A DNA stretch of 31,710 bases from Bacillota bacterium (GTDB taxonomy: Bacteria > Bacillota > Clostridia > Oscillospirales > Acutalibacteraceae): contig JAEXDU010000215.1 of assembly GCA_023401495.1 (NCBI GenBank), positions 1 through 31,710 on the forward strand. Direction: 5' to 3'. Position 1 is the stretch's first letter. Each line of letters begins with the position of its first letter. The translations under genes and the position numbers were made by a program. Below the pieces are notes generated by a model that worked only from the letters and a program-made list of their open reading frames with translations, did not search any database and had not been told where the DNA came from. Of this stretch, positions 1 to 6,576 are shown in pieces.

Positions 1-354
1 CACACGCATATGTGCTACAGCGAATTTGCCGATATCATTCGGGACATTGACGCCATGGACGCCGACGCGATCACCTTTGAGGCCTCGCGTTCCGATCTGA
101 CCATTCTGAACGTTCTCAAGGAAAACGGCTTTCGCACGGAGGTCGGCCCCGGCGTGTATGACATCCATTCGCCGAGAGTGCCGTCTGTGGAAGAAATCAA
201 GGCCGCGCTCTATAAAATGCTTGGCAGCATCCCCAAAGAGAAGCTGTGGGTGAATCCCGACTGCGGGCTGAAAACGAGAAGCAACACCGAAACCATACCG
301 AGTCTTGAGCATCTGGTTCAGGCAGCAAAGGAAGTACGAAATGAGAACGGCTGA
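1..354 (+). CDS. metE: Cobalamin-independent methionine synthase, C-terminal part (5' cut by window edge)
   Basis: MetE transfers a methyl group from methyl-tetrahydrofolate polyglutamate to homocysteine, the last step of methionine synthesis, in the cytoplasm. The frame is open from base 1, and the visible 117 residues are the end of the zinc-binding catalytic barrel. The family's zinc ligands can be seen: His (7-9) and Cys (13-15) in HTHMC, Glu (79-81) in TFEASRSD, and Cys (262-264) in NPDCGLKTR. The motif GPGVYDIHSPR is also typical. The 3' end overlaps the start of metF by 14 bp, so the two are translationally coupled; MetF makes the methyl donor MetE uses. Only the C-terminal part lies in the window, so upstream regulation cannot be judged. 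Identification is firm. Confidence 0.95.
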   Translation, partial: HTHMCYSEFADIIRDIDAMDADAITFEASRSDLTILNVLKENGFRTEVGPGVYDIHSPRVPSVEEIKAALYKMLGSIPKEKLWVNPDCGLKTRSNTETIPSLEHLVQAAKEVRNENG

Positions 355-1204
355 TTTATTTAAAAAGAAGCAGGTATTGTCTTTGGAGGTATTCCCTCCA
401 AAGCGCACCTCTTCTGCAGATACGATATTCAGTACGCTGGAAGAGCTGAAATGGCTGCGCCCGGATTTTATCAGCGTAACCTATGGCGCGGGCGGAAGCG
501 CGAACAACGGCAAAACACTTGAGATCGCTTCTTTCATCAAGACGAATTATGCCGTCGAGAGCGTCGCCCATCTGCCGTGCATCAATTTTTCCAAAGAGGA
601 GCTCTTGCTTCTGCTGGAACGCCTGAAAGAACAGGGAATCGAGAATATTCTGGCCCTCCGGGGAGACATCACCCCGGAAAATCCGCCCTGCACGGATTTT
701 TCCCACGCGGACGATCTGATTGCCTTTATCAAAGATCACGCGGATTTTAATATTATCGGCGCCTGCTACCCCGAAGGACATGTCGAGAGCAAAAGCACGC
801 TGGAGGATATTCGTTACTTGAAGCGCAAGGTCGACGCGGGTACCGACCATTTGATCACGCAGCTTTTTCTGGACAACGATTATTTCTATACGTTCCGTGA
901 ACGAACCGCGCTTGCGGGGATCAATGTCCCGATCGAAGCCGGGATCATGCCCGTTGTGAACAAAAAGCAGATTGAGCGGATGGTATCTTTGTGCGGCATT
1001 CAACTGCCGAAAAAATTCGTAAAGATGATGGAACGCTACGAAAACGACCCAATCGCCATGCGGGACGCCGGAATCGCCTACGCGATCAACCAGATTGTGG
1101 ATTTGCTTGCACAAGGCGTGGACGGCATTCACCTGTATACCATGAACAACCCGTATATTGCGCGAAAAATCTACGAAGCGGTTTTCCGTTTGCTCGCGGC
1201 ATAA
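341..1204 (+). CDS. metF: 5,10-methylenetetrahydrofolate reductase
   Basis: This cytoplasmic flavoenzyme reduces 5,10-methylene-THF to 5-methyl-THF, the methyl donor for the methionine synthase encoded just upstream. The 287-residue product has the usual length of a bacterial MetF. It begins MRTADLFKKKQ, followed by the family motif LSLEVFPPKR with its catalytic-type Glu, and later contains LALRGD and GACYPEGH. I chose the ATG at 341 because AAAGGAAG lies 6 bp before it; a longer in-frame reading from 305 has no ribosome site and would extend far into metE. It overlaps metE by 14 bp and ends at a strong terminator, so metE-metF look like the end of one transcription unit. Confidence 0.95.
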   Translation: MRTADLFKKKQVLSLEVFPPKRTSSADTIFSTLEELKWLRPDFISVTYGAGGSANNGKTLEIASFIKTNYAVESVAHLPCINFSKEELLLLLERLKEQGIENILALRGDITPENPPCTDFSHADDLIAFIKDHADFNIIGACYPEGHVESKSTLEDIRYLKRKVDAGTDHLITQLFLDNDYFYTFRERTALAGINVPIEAGIMPVVNKKQIERMVSLCGIQLPKKFVKMMERYENDPIAMRDAGIAYAINQIVDLLAQGVDGIHLYTMNNPYIARKIYEAVFRLLAA

Positions 1205-1212
1205 ACAAAAAG

Positions 1213-1243
1213 CTGCGCCACAACAGTTGTGGTGCAGTTTTTA
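1213..1243 (+). terminator. Rho-independent terminator after metF
   Basis: An 11-bp stem (1213-1223 with 1227-1237, one G-U pair) with a 3-nt loop is followed at once by a run of Ts. It starts 8 bp after the metF stop codon and closes the metE-metF unit. It also marks the last base pairs that clearly belong to the host on this side; accessory debris follows. Confidence 0.85.
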
Positions 1244-1271
1244 TTTCTAAGTTGGAAGTGACCAAGGGTAT

Positions 1272-1291
1272 CAGGCAGCACGATGCTGCCT
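1272..1291. repeat. Small perfect inverted repeat
   Basis: AGGCAGCA (1273-1280) and TGCTGCCT (1284-1291) form a perfect 8-bp stem with a 3-nt loop. There is no T-run after it on either strand, so it is not an obvious terminator. It sits between the metF terminator and accessory debris; I cannot assign a role. Confidence 0.4.
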
Positions 1292-1379
1292 GCCCCCAAA
1301 TCACTATTTTAATTAATTTGGACTGACAAATATTTGCTGCACTTTTTGCTGTAATTCTTCTCTGCTGCCCTAAACAGGG

Positions 1380-1586
1380 TAACCCCTACTGGCAACTCTG
1401 TTCATTGACGGCAACCATGAAAATTTTGACCTACTAAATGATTACCCTGTGTCTTACTGGAATGGCGGACAAGTGCATGCCTTTCTGCGGACAGCGATAA
1501 ATAGGTATTTCAAAAATCTCATTATTGAACATTTCCGTTCTCCAGCTCTAAAATGTTTTGACAATATTTTAGAAACAGCTTATTAA
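1380..1586 (+). pseudogene. Fragment of a calcineurin-like metallophosphoesterase gene
   Basis: The + strand frame through 1392-1490 reads ATLFIDGNHENFDLL and then NDYPVSYWNGGQVHAF. GNHE is the metal-binding motif of the calcineurin-like phosphoesterase family, and the following DLL...YP..WNGG.VH pattern is typical of the small members found in Firmicute genomes. There is no start codon or N-terminal metal motif upstream, and the similarity fades after about 1490 although the frame stays open to a stop at 1584-1586. I read this as a broken internal piece of a gene left in the gap between metF and the FRG gene. It supports the view that this gap is what remains of an older mobile insertion. 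Family assignment is by motif memory only. Confidence 0.6.
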
Positions 1587-1606
1587 TTGACAGAAGTAAA
1601 AACACT

Positions 1607-2521
1607 TTAAAAGTATTCGCTCGCTTCATCATAATTAAATCTATATTTATGTTCAATATATTTTCCGATTCCATCCAAGCCAGGAAAGAGTGTTTTGTAG
1701 TTTACTCCGACATTTTCCAGCTGTCGTAATATACCCTGCTTTACCTGTTTTCGAACCATCAGCTTTAGTATCACTTCCTGGTTTTGGTTCCCATAATTAA
1801 AATATTCTCCATTGTCAGGGTTCTGAATCACTAAATAATTTCTCTGCGGAATCATTTCTTCAAGTGCCTCTTGACGTGTTCCCCAAAACATTAATTTACT
1901 TGATTGTGCACCCATTCTATTGTCAACATAATACGGCTGATATATAACAGGATACTCACGAACTATCTGTTTACTTCCAGAAAATATAGAATTAAACATA
2001 TCCTTATAGCTTAATTTGTTTATCTTTTCTTTTTCTTCATCGCCTAATTGTGAATTCATTAGACTATAAGACCTAAAGTTACTTTCATGTAATATCCATA
2101 AAGCGCCGTCTCTATCTTCAGCATTAATACAAGCAAAAAATAAAGCAACCAATGGATTAGAGGTCCAATCCAGTAATCGCGTTGGGGCTCCAAAATGCTG
2201 AGCATATTCTGCCCACCGAAAAAAATCAGTTGTGGGAATATCTTTTATATATCCAGCTGCTTCAGCAATAAAGTCTTGCAGTACTTTCTTTTCCGTCGAA
2301 TGGGCTAAATACTTATAATTTGTTACTACCATAAATTCATCATCGCTATACTGATGTGTGACCTTACGAAAAATTGATGGAAGAAGCTGATACTTCTCAT
2401 CGCCAACTCCACGATAAATATAAGGAGAAGAAACTGGTGTCTGCGGGTAAGACATTTTTAATCCATCCTGTATATGGAATAAATCAGTTAAGTTCGTTAT
2501 CTCAAGATTTATTGTTCCCAT
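1607..2521 (-). CDS. FRG-domain protein (copy outside the present element)
   Basis: A 304-residue protein with an FRG domain. YRGVGDEKYQLLPSIFR near residue 40 is the N-terminal signature that names the family. About residue 115 comes a very conserved block, AQHFGAPTRLLDWTSNP, followed by LVALFFAC. No catalytic activity is established for this family as a whole; its genes are common in mobile and defence-rich regions. The ATG at 2521 gives an N-terminus matching the second FRG protein at 15890-16798; AGGAG lies 12 bp before it. A TTG at 2530 lies 3 bp from the same AGGAG and is possible. The two FRG proteins agree over most of their length by eye and are clear paralogues. A promoter-like pair (TTGTAT, 16 bp, TATAAT) lies at 2585-2558 on the minus strand. 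Confidence 0.85.
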   Translation of the reverse strand: MGTINLEITNLTDLFHIQDGLKMSYPQTPVSSPYIYRGVGDEKYQLLPSIFRKVTHQYSDDEFMVVTNYKYLAHSTEKKVLQDFIAEAAGYIKDIPTTDFFRWAEYAQHFGAPTRLLDWTSNPLVALFFACINAEDRDGALWILHESNFRSYSLMNSQLGDEEKEKINKLSYKDMFNSIFSGSKQIVREYPVIYQPYYVDNRMGAQSSKLMFWGTRQEALEEMIPQRNYLVIQNPDNGEYFNYGNQNQEVILKLMVRKQVKQGILRQLENVGVNYKTLFPGLDGIGKYIEHKYRFNYDEASEYF

Positions 2522-2550
2522 CTCTGACAATCTCTCCTTTCGGCATTAAA

Positions 2551-2572
2551 TAGAATGATTATAGAATCACAA
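2551..2572. repeat. Decayed arm-type repeat outside the left att core
   Basis: Two 11-bp direct copies, TAGAATGATTA and TAGAATCACAA, match the doublets inside the element at 2742-2763 and 16822-16843 with a few changes. The distance from its end to the 35-bp att core is 33 bp, exactly as at the right end of the element. An integrase arm site is not expected on the host side of an att core, so this looks like the right end of an earlier related element. Confidence 0.6.
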
Positions 2573-2605
2573 AATTAAAATACAAGCCACAAACCCGCAT
2601 CTGCT

Positions 2606-2640
2606 CTGGATTTGTGGCTTTGTTTATTTTATTCCCACTC
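2606..2640. repeat. Left attachment-site core of the integrated element
   Basis: This 35-bp stretch is identical to 16877-16911. Read on the minus strand it contains GAG TGG GAA TAA, the last codons and stop of guaA, although no guaA gene precedes it here. The 22 bp to its left (2584-2605) also match the right copy except for three changes in the loop of the guaA-terminator hairpin, giving a 57-bp near-repeat (2584-2640, 16855-16911). Strand exchange by the adjacent tyrosine integrase within this core explains the duplication. Confidence 0.85.
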
Positions 2641-2741
2641 TACCCCGTGGGCGTTTATGCTCTGTTTTTCTCCTGTTTTTGGCCGTTTTCATAGGGCTTT
2701 CTGCCCTGTGTGAGCGGTCAATTTTGTTTTCCCGGATTTTT

Positions 2742-2763
2742 TAGAACCATTGTAGAACCACAG
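2742..2763. repeat. Arm-type repeat at the integrase end
   Basis: TAGAACCATTG followed directly by TAGAACCACAG makes two 11-bp direct copies sharing TAGAACCA. The block lies 101 bp inside the left core and just beyond the integrase stop codon. The same doublet, in the same orientation, lies near the right core. Paired short direct repeats near both ends are what arm-type binding sites of tyrosine integrases look like; binding is inferred. Confidence 0.55.
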
Positions 2764-2765
2764 CT

Positions 2766-3839
2766 CTATTTCAGTACCTGCAGCTTGGCAACAACTTCAT
2801 CCTGCTTGTGCGGCCACAGGTGAGAGTAGGTATTCAGAGTCGTTTCCACCTTTTCATGTCCGAGCCGCTCCGCGATCAGCAGAGGCGAGAAGCCCAGCTC
2901 GATCAGCAGCGAAGCATGAGAATGCCGGAGATCATGCAGGCGAATTTTCTTCACACCGGCCACCTTGCAGCCGCGCTTCATTTCATGCTCCAAGAAATAC
3001 TTGGTGAAGGGAAATATCCTATCGCTCTCTTGAAGGTCATACAGCTGCGCCAGATAGGCCCGCAGCTCGTCACAAAGGAAATCAGGTATAGCAATGACCC
3101 GATTGCTTTTCGGCGTTTTAGGCGGTGATATGACGTCCGCACCGTTCAGGCGGTTATAGGACTTGCTGACCGTTACAGTTCCAGCATCAAGATCAACGTC
3201 GGCCCTTGTCAGCGCCATCAGCTCTCCTATTCTCATGCCGGTGTAGTAAAGCAGTTGAAATGCCATATAAGAGCGCGGCTTGTCCTTAACGGCTTCGCGG
3301 AACTGCTTGTATTCTTCGGTCGTCCAGAACTGCATTTCCTCTGCATTCTTCTTTCCCATACTGCCGGCCTTATGGCAAGGGTTTTCCCGCAGACTGTAAT
3401 ATTTCACCGCATAATTGAAAAGGGCTGTCAGCTGGTTATTTACCGTCTTTAGGTATGTCGGAGAATACTTCTTCCCTTCCTGATGTTCCGCTGCCATCAG
3501 CTCATTCTGCCATTTGCGAACGTCCGGCGGCGTGATTAGATTCATGGGCTTCTCGCCTAGGTACGGCTTTATTTTCAGATCGTAAATGAAGCGCTTGTTC
3601 TCCAGCGTGGAGGCCCGGAGCCGGTGCCCCATGTCCTCAAGGTACAAATCCACAAAGGCCGAAAGCTTCATGCTTATGTCGGCCCGCTGGTGCTTGAGGA
3701 ACTCACGTTCCCATTCCAGGGCCTCACGCTTGGTATCAAAGCCGCGCTTCTTCTTTTTCTTCCTGACCCCTGTCCAGTCAGTGAAATAGAACTGACACAG
3801 CCACTTGCCGGGTGTGTCCGGGTCTTTATTTGCTGGCAT
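2766..3839 (-). CDS. int: Tyrosine recombinase (site-specific integrase)
   Basis: This 357-residue integrase catalyses insertion and excision of the element at the guaA core. The N-terminal ~50 residues (GKWLCQFYF, KKKKKRGFDTKREA) form the small arm-binding domain seen in Tn916/phage-type integrases. A SAM-like core-binding domain follows at about 55-155, then the catalytic domain. The catalytic residues are all present: Arg203 in YTGMRIGE, a Lys around 241-244, His302 and Arg305 in LHDLRHSH, His328 in LGHE, and nucleophile Tyr338 in NTYSHL. Length and motifs are normal, so it should be active. A GGAAAGGA site precedes the ATG at 3839. The gene points toward the left core 126 bp away, the usual arrangement. 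Confidence 0.93.
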   Translation of the reverse strand: MPANKDPDTPGKWLCQFYFTDWTGVRKKKKKRGFDTKREALEWEREFLKHQRADISMKLSAFVDLYLEDMGHRLRASTLENKRFIYDLKIKPYLGEKPMNLITPPDVRKWQNELMAAEHQEGKKYSPTYLKTVNNQLTALFNYAVKYYSLRENPCHKAGSMGKKNAEEMQFWTTEEYKQFREAVKDKPRSYMAFQLLYYTGMRIGELMALTRADVDLDAGTVTVSKSYNRLNGADVISPPKTPKSNRVIAIPDFLCDELRAYLAQLYDLQESDRIFPFTKYFLEHEMKRGCKVAGVKKIRLHDLRHSHASLLIELGFSPLLIAERLGHEKVETTLNTYSHLWPHKQDEVVAKLQVLK

Positions 3840-3895
3840 GGCCGCACCGTCCTTTCCTTATGTACGTACTCGCGTCTGCTAATCAAAATTCACTG

Positions 3896-3959
3896 CTTTT
3901 TAGGGGCTCTAAAATCTCTAAACATTTCTCTTTTTAGGGCCTCCGAAATCTCCGAATCC
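3896..3959. repeat. Two-copy 33-bp repeat, left locus
   Basis: Two direct units begin at about 3895 and 3928 with the frame CTTTTTAGGG, then CTC-NN-AAAT-CTC-NN. NN is TA in both half-units of the first copy and CG in both half-units of the second. The units match, in the same orientation, the five-copy block at 12988-13156. They lie between the integrase start and parB-like debris. Role unknown; see findings. Confidence 0.7.
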
Positions 3960-4055
3960 TTTTACCCAAAAATGAGTAAATCAGGGTTAAATCTGTCATA
4001 CGTTTGTCTTATCAGCTGAGGTGATTTTGTGGATCTCTCTTGCTTCTCCCTTGCT

Positions 4056-4466
4056 TCATCCTTTGCTCTGCCTTTGTTCTTCCGTTGTTGTGGTAGCTTT
4101 GTGATGTCCTTGTGCCAATTTTTCAGCCGCTTCCTTTTGCTTCTCCGGCTCTTTGATGCGGGCAAGCTTAAGTGAATTTTTTTCACTGATGCCATGATCT
4201 TTGACGATGGTTTTTACTTCTGGAACGAGGCTTTTAGCAACTTGGATCTTTCTCTCTACGGTACGTGGCACAACCTGCATCTTTTCAGCGGTATCATCTA
4301 CGAAGGATTTTGTTTGAACAACCGACGCGGTGTCGCTTGTTCGCCTTGCCGTACCACTTGCTTTCCCCCCCGCGACGCCCGCCTTTGTTTCTGGATACAG
4401 CATTTCGTAAATCTCTTTCTTTCGTAAAAGCTGCTCACCCTCGTCAATGTGATTCAGGTTGTGAAG
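4056..4466 (-). pseudogene. ParB-like DNA-binding protein, N-terminally truncated remnant
   Basis: The frame is open for 136 residues but has no start codon; it follows directly, in the same frame, the TGA stop of the small gene at 4467-4682. The sequence includes EGEQLLRKKEIYEMLYPETK, then SFVDDTAEKMQVVPRTVERK and a charged tail. This is the helix-turn-helix and following part of ParB-like proteins common on Firmicute mobile elements. The N-terminal ParB/sulfiredoxin-like nuclease domain is missing. It ends at a stop at 4056 after a low-complexity stretch. Initiation from the internal ATG at 4403 would give 115 residues, but I see no clear ribosome site. Most likely a decayed fragment. Confidence 0.65.
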
Positions 4467-4682
4467 TCATTTTTCTCCCCGCATATATTTCAAAAATGCT
4501 GCCTTGGGGATTTTTATCCTTCTCCTCAAAACAATAATAGGAAAGTCGTATGAGTTTCGGTGCTTCTTTTGATCTTCCCAAACCTGGGTTCTGAATTGTT
4601 GTGGATCAATCCCAATACATGCCGCAACTTCTGCTGGTGATAAGACTTCTTTCGGCAGATTTTCAATTTCTAAAAGAGTCAT
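4467..4682 (-). CDS. Small excisionase-like helix-turn-helix protein
   Basis: A 71-residue product beginning MTLLEIENLPKEVLSPAEVA. The pattern LSPAEVAACIGIDPQQFR, followed by FPIIVLRRRIKIPKAAFLKYM, is a winged-helix excisionase/MerR-like fold: helix-turn-helix first, then the RIxIPKxxFLxYM wing. Such proteins bend att DNA during excision or act as small phage regulators. GGGAGG lies 8 bp before the ATG. It is one of three small HTH genes in a row between the repressor and the integrase, the position in which an excisionase would be expected, but I cannot say which of the three is the directionality factor. Partial similarity to the product at 5050-5295 suggests a common origin. Confidence 0.7.
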   Translation of the reverse strand: MTLLEIENLPKEVLSPAEVAACIGIDPQQFRTQVWEDQKKHRNSYDFPIIVLRRRIKIPKAAFLKYMRGEK

Positions 4683-4703
4683 TTAAGCGCCCTCCCTCTC
4701 CAT

Positions 4704-4796
4704 TAAAATTTTGTACTCGGGTGAACCTGCATTTTTTCGGCGGAATCATCAACGAATAACTTTTTGTGCTCGGATGGAGCGGTTACGCTTGGCCTA
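4704..4796 (-). pseudogene. Second, shorter ParB-like fragment
   Basis: Read on the minus strand this segment gives TAPSEHKKLFVDDSAEKMQV and then HPSTKF and a stop. The part KxLFVDDSAEKMQV matches KSFVDDTAEKMQV in the larger ParB-like remnant at 4056-4466. The two fragments thus hold the same small part of the gene twice, separated by an intact HTH gene. No start and no further similarity are visible. It is debris, most likely from unequal recombination between related elements. Confidence 0.5.
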
Positions 4797-4808
4797 GGGA
4801 TTCCTTAG

Positions 4809-5003
4809 TTAAGCAAATGCCCTCGCGAGTTGCTCAGCGGTTATCATGTTTTTTAACCCCTTGCGAGAGATGGTCATTGCACAAACGCCCATTATTTGAG
4901 CGGCTTCTTTCTGCGTATAAATCAGTTTGTCAGGATAAAGTTCATCGGCTCTTTTGCGAATGCGCTCCAGCGTATCTCGGTAAAGCTCTTTTTCTCTTGG
5001 CAT
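4809..5003 (-). CDS. Small helix-turn-helix protein
   Basis: A 64-residue product starting MPREKELYRDTLERIRKRAD. The segment IYTQKEAAQIMGVCAMTISR is a helix-turn-helix of the excisionase/MerR-like type, close to the C-terminus. I chose the ATG at 5003 because GAGG lies 8 bp upstream; a longer reading from 5039 has no ribosome site. It is followed by the ParB fragment and the excisionase-like gene on the same strand. Probable role: small DNA-binding regulator or excision factor of the element. The exact function is unknown. Confidence 0.65.
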   Translation of the reverse strand: MPREKELYRDTLERIRKRADELYPDKLIYTQKEAAQIMGVCAMTISRKGLKNMITAEQLARAFA

Positions 5004-5049
5004 CTTATTCGCCTCATACAAATTTTTTGAGTGAATCATGTGCGGTAAT

Positions 5050-5295
5050 TTAAATTATGCCGTTTCTGTACCACAGATAAAATTTAACGGACGGAATTTT
5101 GAACGCTCTGTTCTCTGCGCCGGATTTAAGCCATGACATGCCGAAAGCAAACGGGTTAGATTGCAAATAGCTTCTCAGGCTGCGGCCGTCCATTCCTAAA
5201 AACCCTGCCGCCACACTCAGCGGGATAGCATCCGGGTATTTGCTTACGATTTCGTTAAGCTGTTCTAGCTTGTCCAGTATTACTTGCGGTGTCAT
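5050..5295 (-). CDS. Small DNA-binding protein of the element
   Basis: An 81-residue product (MTPQVILDKLEQLNEIVSKY...) from the ATG at 5295, with GGGAGG 7 bp before it; an ATG 15 bp upstream lacks such a site. SVAAGFLGMDGRSLRSYLQS is helix-turn-helix-like, and AFKIPSVKFYLWYRNG at the end resembles the wing of excisionase-like proteins (compare RIKIPKAAFLKYMRG in the product at 4467-4682). It lies in the leftward operon downstream of the repressor. The family is not recognised beyond this; a regulatory or excision role is inferred from fold and position. Confidence 0.65.
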   Translation of the reverse strand: MTPQVILDKLEQLNEIVSKYPDAIPLSVAAGFLGMDGRSLRSYLQSNPFAFGMSWLKSGAENRAFKIPSVKFYLWYRNGII

Positions 5296-5400
5296 CTGAT
5301 TTCCTCCCATACTATAAGAATTTTATGTCAAGGTTTGATCGTTCTCTGATGGGCCGAGTTATTAATTAAACTTCTAATTCTTCAAGAGGAGCTTCCCCAA

Positions 5401-5622
5401 TTAAGACAGATAAAGGTAAGTGTAACTTCCTGCTAACTTGTCGCAATTCTTCCAGCCTAATGTTCCGGGATTTTTAAATCTTTCGTATACCGTTTTGGTG
5501 CTGGTTCTCATGGCGAGCGCCAAGGAATCGACTGATATTGTGTGTTTTTCCATTCCATACTTAATTCGAGCAATAATTTCTCTATCTGATTTAATGCTCG
5601 AAGGTGTACGAAGCTTAGGCAT
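5401..5622 (-). CDS. Phage-type helix-turn-helix regulator
   Basis: A 73-residue product whose central part (TISVDSLALAMRTSTKTVYERFKNP) is a helix-turn-helix of the kind found in small phage regulators. GGGGGGC lies 5 bp before the ATG at 5622. It starts 12 bp after the stop of the repressor gene and is almost certainly co-transcribed with it. The C-terminus (LAGSYTYLYLS) is short. It is probably an accessory regulator of the lysogenic side of the switch; no target can be named. Confidence 0.65.
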   Translation of the reverse strand: MPKLRTPSSIKSDREIIARIKYGMEKHTISVDSLALAMRTSTKTVYERFKNPGTLGWKNCDKLAGSYTYLYLS

Positions 5623-5634
5623 GAAAAGCCCCCC

Positions 5635-6234
5635 CTATTCTCCCTCCGACGGGGTTTTGTCCTTTTGGTTCTCCGGTAGTCTAGTCAATTCTTCTACACG
5701 CTCTACAGATTTATTTTGTCCTTGGTTGTTTAATTTTTTGAAAGCAAAAGCTATCTTTTCAAAGCGTTCTCTTTCTTCAAGAGATTCAAAATCAATATAC
5801 ACCGGGGAATCTAAATATAATCCTATAAATTCATCCATCGTTGTTTCATCAGTAACACCGAACAATTCTGCTGTCCCTCTATCCATTGCTGAATCAATTG
5901 GAGTAGATTTAGCAGACGGCTCTATAGCTAACAAAGATTGTGTGAATTTAATATCTGATTCTAGGTGTTTTCTTTCTGAATCTACTTGAAATATAATATC
6001 AAACGTTGAAATATCCAAAATTTCCGCAATTTTTTGAACTGTAAACACACTGGGTTCAATAAGACCATTTTCATATTTCGAAATAACTGAGCGTTTTAAT
6101 CCTAATTTTTGAGCTAGTTCATCTTGAGTTATTCCTCTTAATTTTCTAGCCTTCTTTATATTTTCGCCCAATAATTTTTTAAGTCGATTATCTTCTGATT
6201 CTATAAAATTTTTAAAATTTACATCATTTGACAA
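5635..6234 (-). CDS. CI-like repressor of the XRE family
   Basis: A 199-residue protein with an N-terminal HTH_XRE domain at about 20-75: LGENIKKARKLRGITQDELAQ then KLGLKRSVISKYENGLIEPS. The C-terminal half is acidic and unrecognised; I see no S24/LexA peptidase Ser-Lys motif, so release from repression may not be by RecA-driven self-cleavage. I chose TTG at 6234 because GAGGTG lies 6 bp before it; GTG at 6243 is within that site. Its promoter (TTGAAG, 17 bp, TACAAT) faces the Cro-like gene's promoter. It probably keeps the element silent by binding the three operators at 6262-6348 and limits its own synthesis through the one inside its promoter. Confidence 0.8.
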   Translation of the reverse strand: MSNDVNFKNFIESEDNRLKKLLGENIKKARKLRGITQDELAQKLGLKRSVISKYENGLIEPSVFTVQKIAEILDISTFDIIFQVDSERKHLESDIKFTQSLLAIEPSAKSTPIDSAMDRGTAELFGVTDETTMDEFIGLYLDSPVYIDFESLEERERFEKIAFAFKKLNNQGQNKSVERVEELTRLPENQKDKTPSEGE

Positions 6235-6257
6235 AACAAACACCTCGCTTAAACAAT

Positions 6258-6286
6258 ATTGTATCCTATCAGGAACGAAACTTCAA
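6258..6286 (-). promoter_or_regulatory. Leftward promoter of the repressor operon
   Basis: On the minus strand TTGAAG (6286-6281) and TACAAT (6263-6258) are separated by exactly 17 bp. An operator-like site fills most of the spacer, suggesting autoregulation. It drives the repressor and the small HTH genes to its left. Confidence 0.7.
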
Positions 6287-6348
6287 GATTTTTTTATAAA
6301 GTTATTGACAAGAACATTATAGAGTGATAAAATGTTCCTATCAAGAAC
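6262..6348. promoter_or_regulatory. Three operator-like sites of the CI/Cro-type switch
   Basis: Three 15-bp sites share the pattern nTCCTATCARGAAC: 6262-6276 (TATCCTATCAGGAAC), 6301-6315 (GTTATTGACAAGAAC, 11 of 15 matching the third) and 6334-6348 (GTTCCTATCAAGAAC, with GTTC/GAAC symmetry). The first lies in the leftward promoter spacer, the second covers the rightward -35 box, and the third lies just after the rightward -10 box. This is the layout of a phage genetic switch. Binding is inferred. Confidence 0.6.
6305..6333 (+). promoter_or_regulatory. Rightward early promoter
   Basis: TTGACA (6305-6310), a 17-bp spacer and TAAAAT (6328-6333) form a near-consensus sigma-A promoter facing the Cro-like gene. 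Operator-like sites overlap the -35 box and flank the -10 box, so the repressor would block it directly. Confidence 0.8.
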
Positions 6349-6375
6349 TTTTATTTAAAAAAGGAGGTGATAACA

Positions 6376-6573
6376 TTGAACATCAGCAGACAGAAAATTG
6401 AATTGCTGCAAGCCGAAAATGGTATTACAGTTGCCGCGCTTGCGGAGCGCTCGGGCGTTTCGCGACAAAACATTTCCACAGTGAAACGACGCGGAACGTG
6501 TAACCCGATTACTGCTGCAAAGTTGGCTAAAGGCTTGGGTGTAAGCGTAGCTCAGATAGTTGAGGAGGTGTAA
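6376..6573 (+). CDS. Cro-like helix-turn-helix protein
   Basis: A 65-residue XRE-type protein (MNISRQKIELLQAENGITVA...) with the helix-turn-helix AALAERSGVSRQNISTVKRR. It is the first gene rightward of the switch and divergent from the repressor, so it most likely acts as the opposing Cro-like regulator that shuts off repressor synthesis on induction. The start is TTG at 6376. The preceding AAGGAGGTGA is a full anti-Shine-Dalgarno match, and the alternative GTG at 6367 lies inside it, so it cannot serve as both. The next gene begins 3 bp after its stop. Confidence 0.8.
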   Translation: MNISRQKIELLQAENGITVAALAERSGVSRQNISTVKRRGTCNPITAAKLAKGLGVSVAQIVEEV

Positions 6574-6576
6574 CTA

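Noticed and set aside
2566..2640. tRNA gene as integration target
   Set aside because: The core reads as the end of guaA, not as a tRNA; no cloverleaf arms are seen at either end.
3962..4195. Separate minus-strand gene of 77 residues
   Set aside because: It overlaps the ParB-like remnant in another frame, is basic and low in complexity, and lacks a ribosome site.
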